DNA of 64,000 bases from Janthinobacterium sp051380735 (GCF_051380735.1 NZ_JBNYXQ010000006.1:1-64000), one strand, 5' to 3'. Counted from the stretch's first letter, positions 34,277 to 43,364 are shown. Notes: a model not told the origin generated them from the sequence alone. Numbers and translations are program-made.

Positions 34277-34745
34277 TGAAAAACAGGCGCGCAGCCTGGC
34301 GCTGCAAAACCTGCGCGTGCTGATGCGCGCGGCGCAGCGCCATTCGATGCAGATCGAAAAGCAGTGTGGCGTGTCCGGCGCGCAATTGTGGGTGATGCAG
34401 GAGGTGTTCGACCAGCCCGGCCTGCGCATCGGCGAACTGGCGCTTAAAATGTCGATCCACCAGACTACTGCCAGCAACCTGGTCGATGCACTGGTGAAAA
34501 AATCGCATCTGCGCAAGGCGCGCGACCAGCCCGATCAACGAGTGGTAACCCTGCACCTGACCGATAGCGGCCAGGCCGTGATTGCCGGCGCGCCACAGCC
34601 GGCGCGCGGCTTGCTGCCCAGTGCGCTGGGCCGGCTTGACGCTGACAGCCTGCTGCAACTGAACACGGGCCTGGCGGCCTTGCTGGCGGTGGTGTCACCG
34701 GCCGACCGCCAGGCGGGCCTGCAGCCACTGGCGTTTACGATGTAG
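34266..34745 (+). CDS. MarR family transcriptional regulator
   Basis: 159 residues with the winged helix at ~45-110 (GAQLWVMQEVFDQPGLRIGELALKMSIHQTTASNLVDALVKKSHLRKARDQPDQRVVTLHLTDSGQ). ATG at 34266 lies inside the 3' end of msbA and suggests coupling. Ligand unknown. The 3' end overlaps the opposing ClC gene by 11 bases. Confidence 0.9.
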   Translation: MELDEKQARSLALQNLRVLMRAAQRHSMQIEKQCGVSGAQLWVMQEVFDQPGLRIGELALKMSIHQTTASNLVDALVKKSHLRKARDQPDQRVVTLHLTDSGQAVIAGAPQPARGLLPSALGRLDADSLLQLNTGLAALLAVVSPADRQAGLQPLAFTM

Positions 34746-36093
34746 CTGGCGCGTCCGGTTGGGCTGGCGCCGGCACGGGCGTCCTGGGCAGGCGCTGCAG
34801 TTGCAGCTGCGCCAGCGCGCCATACAGCGGTTCGCTCAGCACGCGCGACACGGTGCTGGCAACCACCGCGCACGCCATCAGGCTCAGCACCATGCCGTGG
34901 CCGTCGACCATTTCCATCACAATAATAAACGCCGTCAATGGCGCTTGCGTGGCGGCCGCCAGGAAGCCCACCATGCCCAGCGCGATCAGGGCCGGCGCAT
35001 GCGGGTAGTGCAGCAATAGCGCAACATCGTGGCCGATGCCCGCGCCGATCGCCAGCGACGGAGCAAAAATGCCGGCCGGCACGCCCGACCAGACCGTCAG
35101 CCAGGTCGCCACATACTTGAAGGCAACAAAGGCGGCCGGCACATCGGCCGCGCCGTCGAGCATGGCGCGCGTGGCCACGGTGCCGCTGCCGAAGGTGGCG
35201 CCATGGCTGGCCACGCCGATCGCCGCCACCACCAGGCCGCAGGCGGCGGCGAACAGTACTGGCCGGCCATGGCGCCAGGCCGATAATTTGCCCAAGGGAT
35301 TGCCGCGCGTGGAAGCGAGCAGCAAGCGCGCGAACAGGCCGCCGGCCACGCCGGCCACCAAAGTGACCAGCAAGCCCGGCAGGGCCAGCGCCAGCCCGAT
35401 CGGGCCCGGGTGGATCACCCCGAAGTGGGTGGCGTTGCCGTGGATGGAGACCGCCATCATGCCGGCCAGCACGATGCCGGCGACGATCAGGCCGCTGTTG
35501 CGCTGTTCTGGCGAGCGCGACAATTCTTCGATGGCGAACATCACGCCGGCCAGCGGTGTATTGAAGGCGGCGGCGATACCGGCCGCGCCTCCGGCCACCA
35601 GCAGGGAATGGGGCGACACCGACGACTGGCGCGGCAGCCAGCGCCGCGCGGCCAGCATTACGCCGGCGGCGATCTGCACCGAGGGCCCTTCGCGGCCCAG
35701 CGAGAGCCCGCCCAGCATGCCACCGGCCGTCAGAGCAATCTTGGCGGCCGACAGTTTCAACGATACATACAGCGAACGCTGGCCGGCACCCACCGACGGG
35801 TCCAGCGCGGCCATCACCTGCGGAATGCCGGAGCCGGCTGCACCGATCGCGTAGCGCCGCGTCAGCCATACCAGCACTGCGGCGCACAGCGGTGTCCACA
35901 GCAGGGTGAACCACCAGGCTTTGGCATTGAAAAAGTGAAACAGATCGAGCGCCTCTTCCGCCAGCCAGGTAAAACCGACCACCACCAGGCCGGCGATGGC
36001 CGCCATGCCGACTACCACCGCGCGCGACCACCACAGGCGCGGGTCGGCAAATTCATGCTTGAAGGCAGAAGGAATATCGTGCAAGTGCTTCAT
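34735..36093 (-). CDS. ClC family chloride channel/transporter
   Basis: Inner-membrane chloride transporter of 452 residues. The three selectivity-filter motifs are present: GSGIPQVMA, GREGPSVQI (which carries the gating Glu) and GIFAPSLAIGAGIG. About ten to twelve hydrophobic segments are visible. No C-terminal CBS domains. Likely an anion/proton exchanger, perhaps in acid or osmotic adaptation. The ATG at 36093 has only a weak ribosome binding site. Confidence 0.93.
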   Translation of the reverse strand: MKHLHDIPSAFKHEFADPRLWWSRAVVVGMAAIAGLVVVGFTWLAEEALDLFHFFNAKAWWFTLLWTPLCAAVLVWLTRRYAIGAAGSGIPQVMAALDPSVGAGQRSLYVSLKLSAAKIALTAGGMLGGLSLGREGPSVQIAAGVMLAARRWLPRQSSVSPHSLLVAGGAAGIAAAFNTPLAGVMFAIEELSRSPEQRNSGLIVAGIVLAGMMAVSIHGNATHFGVIHPGPIGLALALPGLLVTLVAGVAGGLFARLLLASTRGNPLGKLSAWRHGRPVLFAAACGLVVAAIGVASHGATFGSGTVATRAMLDGAADVPAAFVAFKYVATWLTVWSGVPAGIFAPSLAIGAGIGHDVALLLHYPHAPALIALGMVGFLAAATQAPLTAFIIVMEMVDGHGMVLSLMACAVVASTVSRVLSEPLYGALAQLQLQRLPRTPVPAPAQPDAPATS

Positions 36094-36205
36094 GGTGGCA
36101 AATCCGGGAGGGGGTGACGCGTGGCGTCGGGAGGATTGCCATTATAGCGATATATTTGCTTCAATGTATCTCGTCAGCGTATTTCGTGGCGTGTACGAAA
36201 CAGGC

Positions 36206-37105
36206 CTACACAAACAGATCGCGCCGCGCGCTCTGGCTGATGGCCAGCGTGGCCGGGTGGCTCAGGCGGCGCTCGGTGGTGATCGCGTAGACCTGCTCGA
36301 CCAGGCTGTCGACCCGGCCCAGCGCCACAACATTGTATTGCTCGCACACCTGGTGCGCGATTACGGTGGGGGCAAAGAACAGGCCGGCACCGGACTGGCC
36401 GAAGGCGTTCATCATGGCGCTGTCGTCGAATTCGCCGACGATGCGCGGGTGCAAATTGTTTTCGCTGAGCCACTGCAGCAGGCGGGCGTAGATGGCGAAG
36501 TCTTCGCCGGGCAGCAACAGCGGCGCGCGGTGCAGGCAGCGCGGAAAATCGCCGGAGAGGGTGGTGGACAGGGCCTTGGTGCCGAGCAGCGTCATGCCGC
36601 TTTCGCCGAGCAAATGGTTAAAGCCGCGCACGCTCAGGTGGGCCGGCATGGGGCGGTCGGCAATGATCAGGTCGAGCCGGTGCACGGCCAGGTCGGCCAG
36701 CAGGCTGGCCAGGCGGCCTTCGCGGCAAATAATGCGCAGCGGTTCGGCCAGGCCAAGGGCCGGCTCCACCAGGCGGCAGGCGATCAGTTTCGACACCGAA
36801 TCGGCGCAACCGACGCGAAAGGTGGTGGTCGTGGTGCGCGACTGGTCGCGCACGATTTCCAGCAGCTCGTCGCCGGTGCTGAATATCTCTTCGGCGTGGG
36901 AAAGAATGCGCCGGCCCGTATCGGTCAGCTCCAGGCTGCGCCCTGCGCGGCGAAACAGTTCCACGCCCAGCGTATCGGCAAACTCGCTGAGCTGGCCCGA
37001 GATCGATTGCGGCGTCAGGTGCAGCTGCTCGGCCGCGCGCGCAATGCTGCCGGTTTTCGCGACCATCCAGAAATACCGCAAGTGTTTGAAGTTCAAGTTA
37101 GACAT
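36206..37105 (-). CDS. nhaR: NhaR-type LysR transcriptional activator
   Basis: 299 residues. The N-terminus NFKHLRYFWMVAKTGSIARAAEQLHLTPQSISGQLSEF is the NhaR pattern. E. coli NhaR responds to Na+ and pH and activates nhaA and other genes. No nhaA is adjacent here. The gene diverges from a terC homologue across an AT-rich region with repeated CGAT/ATCG half sites, so terC is the likely target. Confidence 0.9.
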   Translation of the reverse strand: MSNLNFKHLRYFWMVAKTGSIARAAEQLHLTPQSISGQLSEFADTLGVELFRRAGRSLELTDTGRRILSHAEEIFSTGDELLEIVRDQSRTTTTTFRVGCADSVSKLIACRLVEPALGLAEPLRIICREGRLASLLADLAVHRLDLIIADRPMPAHLSVRGFNHLLGESGMTLLGTKALSTTLSGDFPRCLHRAPLLLPGEDFAIYARLLQWLSENNLHPRIVGEFDDSAMMNAFGQSGAGLFFAPTVIAHQVCEQYNVVALGRVDSLVEQVYAITTERRLSHPATLAISQSARRDLFV

Positions 37106-37126
37106 GGTTGGCTTCCTGGAGATTTA

Positions 37127-37180
37127 TATATCGTTTTTTTCGATGTATCGTTCAATTATATTCGATTTGTTCGATGTTGT
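37127..37180. promoter_or_regulatory. Repeated CGAT/ATCG half-sites between nhaR and terC
   Basis: AT-rich DNA with ATCG-TTTTTTT-CGAT (37130-37144), CGAT-GT-ATCG (37141-37150) and further TTCGAT copies at 37161 and 37170. The array is placed to serve as the NhaR operator for its own gene and terC. Confidence 0.5.
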
Positions 37181-37195
37181 AATTCACCCTATGAT
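37167..37195 (+). promoter_or_regulatory. Promoter for the terC leader and terC
   Basis: TTGTTC (37167-37172) and TATGAT (37190-37195) are 17 bases apart. The -35 lies within the last CGAT repeats, as expected for LysR-type activation. Confidence 0.55.
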
Positions 37196-37238
37196 GGCTG
37201 CTCATGTGTTTTCATGTATTTATTTGAGGAGAAACATC

Positions 37239-37283
37239 ATGTGTTTCAGTATTGATCAATTTAACCAGGGAGGCCAACCATGA
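37239..37283 (+). CDS. 14-residue leader peptide overlapping terC
   Basis: ATG at 37239 follows GAGGAG (37225-37230) by 8 bases and encodes MCFSIDQFNQGGQP. Its TGA overlaps the terC ATG (ATGA at 37280-37283). The terC ribosome binding site (GGGAGG) lies inside the leader, so leader translation should govern access to it. A likely translational-coupling or attenuation element; no known family. Confidence 0.55.
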   Translation: MCFSIDQFNQGGQP

Positions 37284-38242
37284 ACGGTTTGGAAAGCATT
37301 GCAACCGCGCCCATGTGGGCCGGTTTTATCGCCTTCGTGCTGGTGATGCTGGCGCTCGATCTGTTTGTCTTCGGCGGTAACAAGGCACACAAGGTCGGCG
37401 TCAAGGAAGCGGCCATCTGGTCGCTGGTATGGGTCAGCCTGGCGCTGCTCTTCAACGGTGGCTTGTGGTGGTATTTGAACGGCACGGTCGGCGCCGAGAT
37501 TGCCAACCAGAAGGCGCTGGAGTTTTTCTCCGGCTATCTGATTGAAAAGGCCTTGTCGGTCGATAACGTGTTCGTGTTCCTGCTGATCTTCACGGCTTTT
37601 CAGGTGCCGATCCAGTATCAGCGCCGCGTGTTGATCTACGGGGTGCTCGGTGCGATCGTGATGCGGGCGGTCATGATACTGGCCGGTGCCTGGGTGGTCA
37701 GCGAGTTCAGCTGGGTGCTGTATCTGTTCGGCGCTTTCCTGTTGATTACCGGTGTGCGCATGCTGGTGGCGGCCGATTCCGAGCCGGATGTGGCGAACAA
37801 TCCGGTGCTGCGCCTTGCCCGCCGCCACTTGCGGGTGGCTGACGGCGACCACGGCGAGAAGTTCATGGTGGTCAAGGATGGCTTGCGTTATGTCACGCCG
37901 CTGTTCCTGGTGCTGATCCTGATCGAGGTGACGGACCTGATTTTCGCGGTCGATTCGATCCCGGCAATTTTCGCCATCACGACCGACCCGTTTATCGTCT
38001 TCACGTCGAACCTGTTTGCGATCATGGGATTGCGGGCCTTGTACTTCCTGCTGGTCGATGTGGCTGACCGTTTCCATCTGCTCAAGTTTGGCCTGGCGAT
38101 GGTGCTGGTGTTTATCGGCGCAAAAATGCTGATCATGCCGTGGTACCACGTGCCGGTCGAAGCATCGTTGCTGGTGGTGGCTGTGCTGATCGCCGCGAGT
38201 TGCCTGGCCAGCGTGTTTATACCGAAGAAAGAAGACAAGTAA
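37280..38242 (+). CDS. TerC/Alx family integral membrane protein
   Basis: 320 residues and about nine membrane segments. Family motifs: LALDLFVFGGN, EKALSVDNVFVF, FVLILIEVTDLIFAVDSIPAIFAIT-type block and SNLFAIMGLRALYFLL. The acidic residues of these blocks are the proposed metal site. E. coli Alx is linked to Mn2+ export and alkaline pH. I see no yybP-ykoY Mn riboswitch upstream. Divergence from nhaR suggests Na+/pH control. Confidence 0.92.
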   Translation: MNGLESIATAPMWAGFIAFVLVMLALDLFVFGGNKAHKVGVKEAAIWSLVWVSLALLFNGGLWWYLNGTVGAEIANQKALEFFSGYLIEKALSVDNVFVFLLIFTAFQVPIQYQRRVLIYGVLGAIVMRAVMILAGAWVVSEFSWVLYLFGAFLLITGVRMLVAADSEPDVANNPVLRLARRHLRVADGDHGEKFMVVKDGLRYVTPLFLVLILIEVTDLIFAVDSIPAIFAITTDPFIVFTSNLFAIMGLRALYFLLVDVADRFHLLKFGLAMVLVFIGAKMLIMPWYHVPVEASLLVVAVLIAASCLASVFIPKKEDK

Positions 38243-38253
38243 TCTTTTCTGCA

Positions 38254-38273
38254 GCGCCCGCCACGGCGGGCGC
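38254..38273. other. Hairpin between terC and the TerB-like gene
   Basis: GCGCCCGCC and GGCGGGCGC form a near-perfect palindrome without a following T run. It may weaken read-through or protect terC mRNA. Confidence 0.6.
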
Positions 38274-38305
38274 CTAGCTCCAACAACCATGAATGGAAAC
38301 AAACT

Positions 38306-38710
38306 ATGCGTAGCTACCCAAAAAACAGTCCCCAGGCAGCCGGCCGTATTCTGGCCCTGATGATGATCGTCGACGGCAACCTGGACAGTTCCGAACTGCA
38401 AGCGCTGGACCGCAGCAAGATCCTCGACCATATAGAACTGGAAACAAGTCAGTTCCAGAGCCTGCTGCAAGACTTGTGCGATGACATGCTGACCTCGACC
38501 TTGCACGGTTCGGTACAACTGAGCAATACGGTGATCGACAGCCTGCTGGAAGAAATCACCGATCCCGACCTGCGCCGCAAGCTGCTGCAAACGATGTGGA
38601 AGATCGCCGACGCCGACGACTGGCTGGCCGATGGCGAAGCGGTATTGCTGGCGCGTGCCGGCACGGCCTGGTCGTCAGAGACGAACTTCCGCGCACACAC
38701 GGCAGCTTAA
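38306..38710 (+). CDS. TerB-like small helical protein
   Basis: 134 residues, all-helical in appearance. RILALMMIVDGNLDSSELQAL and LRRKLLQTMWKIADADDWLADGEAVLL match the two acidic metal-binding helix pairs of the TerB/DjlA-N fold. Starting 63 bases after terC, it probably shares its transcript. The exact function is unknown; a metal-dependent membrane-associated role is inferred from the fold. Its 3' end overlaps ynfA by 4 bases. Confidence 0.72.
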   Translation: MRSYPKNSPQAAGRILALMMIVDGNLDSSELQALDRSKILDHIELETSQFQSLLQDLCDDMLTSTLHGSVQLSNTVIDSLLEEITDPDLRRKLLQTMWKIADADDWLADGEAVLLARAGTAWSSETNFRAHTAA

Positions 38711-39057
38711 GTGCGGTGTCCCATGGCAATCACGGCAGCGCCGGACAGCGCCAGGCCCACGCCGGCAATATCGGTCCAGGCCGGCGTGACGCCGTCCACC
38801 AGCCACAGCCAGGCCAGCGCGGTGGCGATATAGATGGCGCCATAAGTGGCGTAGACCCGGCCGCTGGCGGCCGGATGCAAGGTCAGCAGCCACACGAATA
38901 CCAGCAGGCTGATGCCGGCCGGCAGCAGCAGCCAGGCGTTGCCCTTGTTGCTCAACCACAGCATCGGCAGGTAGCAACCCAGCAGTTCGGCCACGGCCGT
39001 GACGGTAAATAGTCCGAAGGTGCGGGCCAGGCTGGCCCACTCGATGCTTGTTTGCAT
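38707..39057 (-). CDS. ynfA: YnfA family (UPF0060) membrane protein
   Basis: 116 residues, four membrane helices, normal length. The pattern VTAVAELLGCYLPMLWLSNKG, RVYATYGAIYIATALAWLWLVDG and AGVGLALSGAAVIAMG is the UPF0060 signature, a small multidrug-resistance-like fold. Substrate not established. Confidence 0.93.
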   Translation of the reverse strand: MQTSIEWASLARTFGLFTVTAVAELLGCYLPMLWLSNKGNAWLLLPAGISLLVFVWLLTLHPAASGRVYATYGAIYIATALAWLWLVDGVTPAWTDIAGVGLALSGAAVIAMGHRT

Positions 39058-39158
39058 GGGATGTCGATCTCAAGGGTTAATATTGCTCCTGCATGGACTG
39101 CCGGGCTGCCCGATTGTACGATGGCCCGTGCCGCATGATTAAAATCGAGGAGACCGAC

Positions 39159-40439
39159 ATGTCAGACGACCAGACTCCGCGTGCTTTGCTGCACGCCATG
39201 TTCAACGCCGCGATTGCCGCAGCCCAGCCAGCGCACTGCGTGGTGCCACACTTGCCGGCCGTACCGACAGGCCGCTTGATCGTGATCGGCGCCGGCAAGG
39301 CCTCGGCCGCCATGGCGCAAGCCGTGGAGCAGCACTGGCCCGGTGAATTGTCGGGCCTGGTGGTCACGCGCTATGGTTATGGCGTGCCCTGCGAACGCAT
39401 CGAGATCGCCGAAGCGGCGCATCCGGTACCGGACGCGGCCGGCATGCAGGCCGCGCAGCGCATGCTGGCGCTGGTGGGCAATCTGAGCTGTGATGACACC
39501 GTGCTGTGCCTGATTTCCGGCGGCGGCTCATCATTGCTGGCCCTGCCATTGGCAGGCATCACGCTGGCAGAAAAACAGGACCTGAACCGCGCCTTGCTCG
39601 CTTGTGGCGCCAGCATCGGCGAGATCAACTGCGTGCGGCGCCATTTATCCCTCATCAAGGGCGGCAGGCTGGCCGCCGCCTGCCATCCGGCGCAGCTGCT
39701 GACGTTGGCAATTTCCGACGTGCCGGGCGACAAGCCAGGCGATATCGCCTCCGGCCCCACGGTGGCCGACGCCACCACCTGCCAGGACGCGCTCGCTATC
39801 GTGCGCCGCTATGGCATCAGCTTGCCGGCCAGCATACGCGAGGCTTTGGCAAGCGGACGCGGCGAATCTGTCAAACCCGGCGACCCGCGCCTGGCCAATT
39901 CCACCATCAAACTGATCGCCACGCCGCAAATGGCGCTGGAGGCGGCGGCCGCAGTGGCGCGCGCGGCCGGCGTGACACCGTATATCCTGGGCGACAGCCT
40001 GGAAGGCGAGGCGAGGGATGTGGGCAAGGTCATGGCCGGCATCGCCCAGCAGGTGGCGCGGCGCGGCCAGCCCTTCGCCACGCCGTGCGTGCTGCTGTCG
40101 GGCGGCGAAACCACCGTCACCGTGCGCGGCGATGGCAGCGGCGGGCGCAATGTGGAATTCCTGCTGTCGCTGGGTATCGCGCTTGACGGTGAAGCCCATG
40201 TCCATGCGCTGGCGGGCGATACCGACGGCGTCGATGGCCAGGCGGAAATCGCCGGCGCTTGGCTGGCGCCCGACACCTTGCAGCGCGCGTGGGCGCTGGG
40301 CATGCGTCCGCGCGACAGCCTCGACAATAACGATGGCCACGGCTTTTTCCAGACGCTGGGCGACAGCGTGATCACGGGCCCGACTTTGACCAATGTAAAT
40401 GATTTCCGCGCCATCCTGATTACGGCTGCCGGAGCGTAA
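39159..40439 (+). CDS. Glycerate 2-kinase / MOFRL family (TtuD type)
   Basis: 426 residues. The glycerate kinase domain (RLIVIGAGKASAAMAQAVE, LISGGGSSLLALPLAGITLAEK, ISDVPGDKPGDIASGPTV) is followed by the MOFRL domain (VLLSGGETTVTVRGDGSGGRN, ALAGDTDGVDG, DSLDNNDGHGFF). Homologues phosphorylate glycerate to 2-phosphoglycerate, although many are annotated as hydroxypyruvate reductase. ATG at 39159 has CGAGGAGA upstream; a longer frame from 39093 is rejected. Confidence 0.92.
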   Translation: MSDDQTPRALLHAMFNAAIAAAQPAHCVVPHLPAVPTGRLIVIGAGKASAAMAQAVEQHWPGELSGLVVTRYGYGVPCERIEIAEAAHPVPDAAGMQAAQRMLALVGNLSCDDTVLCLISGGGSSLLALPLAGITLAEKQDLNRALLACGASIGEINCVRRHLSLIKGGRLAAACHPAQLLTLAISDVPGDKPGDIASGPTVADATTCQDALAIVRRYGISLPASIREALASGRGESVKPGDPRLANSTIKLIATPQMALEAAAAVARAAGVTPYILGDSLEGEARDVGKVMAGIAQQVARRGQPFATPCVLLSGGETTVTVRGDGSGGRNVEFLLSLGIALDGEAHVHALAGDTDGVDGQAEIAGAWLAPDTLQRAWALGMRPRDSLDNNDGHGFFQTLGDSVITGPTLTNVNDFRAILITAAGA

Positions 40440-40511
40440 TACTGGCGTTGTTCTATTGTGTGCTTGCAACTAAATCAAGTTGCTATGATGGCATATCAAA
40501 AAGGACACCCC

Positions 40512-41216
40512 ATGAAAAAATCACTGTTTTCCCTGCTCGCTTGCGCCGGCCTGCTGAGCTTGACCTTTTCTGCCATCGCAGCCGACCAGCCGGCGTCCTC
40601 GCTGCCCGGGCATTATTATCTGCAGGGCGTGACCGAAGTCGGCTCCGAATTGCTGCTGAAAGAAGATGGCAAGTTCGAATGGATGCTGGCCTACGGCAAT
40701 GTCGACCAGCAAGCCAGCGGCGACTGGAGCGTAGCCGGCAAGGAAGTGACACTGCGAGCGGCCAGTCCCGGCAAGGCACCGCAGTTTCGCGTGTTTGACG
40801 AAGAGGAAATGCGGATACGCAAACCGGCCGCAGCGGGGCAGTGGGTGGCCATCGTCGGCTTTCCCCAGCTGGGGCCGATGGCCGGCGTGGAAGTGAAATT
40901 CGAAGCAAAAAGCGGCAAGACGGCCACCGCCGTCAGCTTGCAGAATGGCGATGCCATCGTCAAGATGCCGTCATCGGAAGAATGGGTACGGGCCGGCCTG
41001 CGCCTGGAAGGCGCCAAGGAGGAGTACCAGTGGCTGCCGGTGCCGGCCGGGCGTGCGCGTGAACGCATTGCCGCGTTTGCCGTTACCGACCGCCAGTGGC
41101 TGATGAAGCCGGCGTTCCAGAAGCTGACCTTGCGCGTGGTCGAAGGCGGTCTGCAAGTGAGTGATTCAGAAAACGGCCTGGCCAGGGGCGTGTATGCCAA
41201 GCAGTCGGCCCAGTAA
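40512..41216 (+). CDS. Secreted hypothetical protein
   Basis: 234 residues with a clear signal peptide (MKKSLFSLLACAGLLSL, cleavage after SAIAA). The mature part begins with a lipocalin-like strand pattern (PGHYYLQGVTEVGSELLLKEDGKFEWMLAYGNVDQQASGDW), common in periplasmic stress proteins of unknown role. AAGGA precedes the ATG. A TATGAT at 40484-40489 and the inverted repeat GCAACT/AGTTGC (40466-40483) upstream may be its promoter and operator. Confidence 0.78.
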   Translation: MKKSLFSLLACAGLLSLTFSAIAADQPASSLPGHYYLQGVTEVGSELLLKEDGKFEWMLAYGNVDQQASGDWSVAGKEVTLRAASPGKAPQFRVFDEEEMRIRKPAAAGQWVAIVGFPQLGPMAGVEVKFEAKSGKTATAVSLQNGDAIVKMPSSEEWVRAGLRLEGAKEEYQWLPVPAGRARERIAAFAVTDRQWLMKPAFQKLTLRVVEGGLQVSDSENGLARGVYAKQSAQ

Positions 41217-41234
41217 GCGGCCGGCCGGTTTGCA

Positions 41235-42248
41235 TCAAAAGCCTTCCAGCACGATCTTGCCACGCGCGGTATTGCTCTCCAGCATGGTGTGCGCGCGCTT
41301 CAGGTTGGCCGCGTCAATCTTGCCGTAACGTTCGGCCAGCGTGGTGCGGATGGTGCCGGCGTCCACCAGTTGCGCCAGTTCTTCCAGCAGTTCGTGCTGC
41401 TTGAGCATGTCGTCGGTCTGGAACAGCGAGCGGGTAAACATCAGTTCCCAGTGCAGCGACACGCTCTTGGTCTTGAGCATGCGCACGTCGATCTGCTCGG
41501 GGTCGTCGATCAGGGCGAACTTGCCTTGCGGCGCGATCAGTTCGACGATCTGCTCGAAATGCCTGTCGGTCTGGTTCAGGCTGATCACATAGTCGACCTG
41601 CGGCAGGCCCAGGCGGGTGATCCCGGCAGCCAGTGGCTGGCTGTGATCGATCACATGGTGGGCGCCCAGTTGTTTTACCCAATCTGACGTTTCCTGGCGC
41701 GAGGCGGTGCCGATAATCGTCAAGCCGGTCAGCTGGCGCGCCAGTTGCACCAGAATGGAGCCGACGCCGCCGGCCGCGCCGATCACCAGCAGAGACTTGC
41801 CGCAGGCAGCCGTGTCACGACTGATCTGCAGGCGGTCGAACAGCAATTCCCAGGCGGTAATGGCGGTCAGCGGCAGCGCGGCGGCCGGGCCGAAGTCGAG
41901 GCTGGCCGGCATATGGCCGACGATGCGCTCGTCGACCAGCTGGAACTCGCTGTTGCTGCCGGGACGGTTGATGGCGCCCGCATACCAGACCTTGTCGCCG
42001 ACCTGGAACAGGGTAACGTCCGGCCCGATGGCGGTGACCACGCCGCTTGCATCCCAGCCCAGCACTTCCGGCTGGCCGTCTTTCGGCTGGCGGTTCCTGC
42101 GTATCTTGGTGTCGACCGGATTGACGGACACGGCGTGCACGGCCACCAGCAGGTCGCGCCCGGTGGCGACAGGCGTGGGCAGTTCGATGTCGAGCAGGGC
42201 CTGGTCGTCGGTGATGGGCAGGCTGTGATGGTAGGCGATGGCTTTCAT
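41235..42248 (-). CDS. Zinc-type alcohol dehydrogenase / quinone oxidoreductase family protein
   Basis: 337 residues of the MDR superfamily. N-terminal substrate domain ~1-130 (AVSVNPVDTKIRR, EVLGWDASGVV), then a Rossmann fold with LLVIGAAGGVGSILVQLARQL for NADPH. No zinc-ligand cysteines are visible, so quinone or enone reduction is more likely than zinc alcohol dehydrogenase activity. ATG at 42248. Diverges from a LysR gene, its probable regulator. Confidence 0.9.
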   Translation of the reverse strand: MKAIAYHHSLPITDDQALLDIELPTPVATGRDLLVAVHAVSVNPVDTKIRRNRQPKDGQPEVLGWDASGVVTAIGPDVTLFQVGDKVWYAGAINRPGSNSEFQLVDERIVGHMPASLDFGPAAALPLTAITAWELLFDRLQISRDTAACGKSLLVIGAAGGVGSILVQLARQLTGLTIIGTASRQETSDWVKQLGAHHVIDHSQPLAAGITRLGLPQVDYVISLNQTDRHFEQIVELIAPQGKFALIDDPEQIDVRMLKTKSVSLHWELMFTRSLFQTDDMLKQHELLEELAQLVDAGTIRTTLAERYGKIDAANLKRAHTMLESNTARGKIVLEGF

Positions 42249-42345
42249 GGCGGTCCTTGAAGAGTGGAGATACCGTATGATGGTGATTTTCCTGCCCGGG
42301 AAAAAGAGGGCAGGTAGCGAAACACTTTCAAAGGAATGCTGAAAA

Positions 42346-43248
42346 TTGCTGCGCCTTGATGATTTGCAGGTATTTGTCTGCACGGCCGACCGCGGCAGCC
42401 TGTCGGCAGGTGCGCGCGAGATCGGTATTTCACCGGCCTTGGCCAGCGCCGCCGTCAAGCGCCTGGAAGGGGAATTGGGCTTGCGCTTGTTCGTGCGCAC
42501 CACGCGGTCGCTGAGCCTGACGGCCGAAGGCACGCAATATATCGAGCATGCGCGCGAAGCGCTGCGACTGCTGCGCGCGGGCAGCGATGCACTGGCGGCG
42601 GGCAAGGACAGTTTCGGCGGAACCTTGAAAATAGCCATGCCGTCGGACTTGGGGCGCAATCTGCTGCTGGGCTGGCTCGATGCCTTCCAGCTGCGCCATC
42701 CCAAGCTGCAGTACCAGATCAAAGTCAGCGACCGCCTGGCCGATATGGTGCGCCAGCAGGTTGACGTCGCCATACGCTATGGCGAGCAGGATGATTCTTC
42801 GCTGATCGCCATGCCGATCGCACCGGCCAATCACCGCGTGCTGGTGGCGTCGCCCGCGTATCTGCGCGCGCACGGCCCACTTTCCACACTGGACGACTTG
42901 CAGCACCACAACTGCCTGCGCTTCGCGCTCGAAGACGGCTTGCACGACCGCTGGACTTTTTATCGCCTGCCGCAGCGAGAACAGATCAGTGTGCAGGTGA
43001 GCGGCAACCGCAGCGCCGACGATGCCGACCTGGTGCGCCGCTGGGCCGTGGCAGGGCTCGGCGTGGCCTATAAATCGCGGCTCGATGTGCATGCAGACCT
43101 GGCGGCTGGCCGTTTGCAGGCGCTGCTGCCCGAGGTGGCTGGCGAAGCGGCGCCCTTGCACCTGGTGTGCATGCACCGCGCGCAGGTGACGCCTCTGGTG
43201 CTGCAGTTGCGCGACTTTCTAAGAGAGCAATGTTCCTTGCCAAGTTAG
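42346..43248 (+). CDS. LysR family transcriptional regulator
   Basis: 300 residues. The winged helix begins LRLDDLQVFVCTADRGSLSAGAREIGISPALASAAVKRLE, and the periplasmic-binding-like domain follows from ~90 (GTLKIAMPSDLGRNLLLGWLD). The only start fitting the family is TTG at 42346, with AAGGA 10 bases upstream. A nearby ATG is out of frame. It is divergent from the quinone oxidoreductase gene. Confidence 0.9.
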   Translation: MLRLDDLQVFVCTADRGSLSAGAREIGISPALASAAVKRLEGELGLRLFVRTTRSLSLTAEGTQYIEHAREALRLLRAGSDALAAGKDSFGGTLKIAMPSDLGRNLLLGWLDAFQLRHPKLQYQIKVSDRLADMVRQQVDVAIRYGEQDDSSLIAMPIAPANHRVLVASPAYLRAHGPLSTLDDLQHHNCLRFALEDGLHDRWTFYRLPQREQISVQVSGNRSADDADLVRRWAVAGLGVAYKSRLDVHADLAAGRLQALLPEVAGEAAPLHLVCMHRAQVTPLVLQLRDFLREQCSLPS

Positions 43249-43364
43249 TCCCAAGTTCATCCTCAGTTAATCATCAATCATTACAACTCGTTGCAAATGG
43301 CAATGATGCTGCGGTGGAAGGGCGCGTAAGCTGGGCCCCTGATCAAACCGCTTGAGGAATGGCC

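Noticed and set aside
37106..37279. Mn-sensing yybP-ykoY riboswitch upstream of terC
   Set aside because: The region is AT-rich and lacks the conserved loops; a leader peptide and CGAT repeats are found instead.
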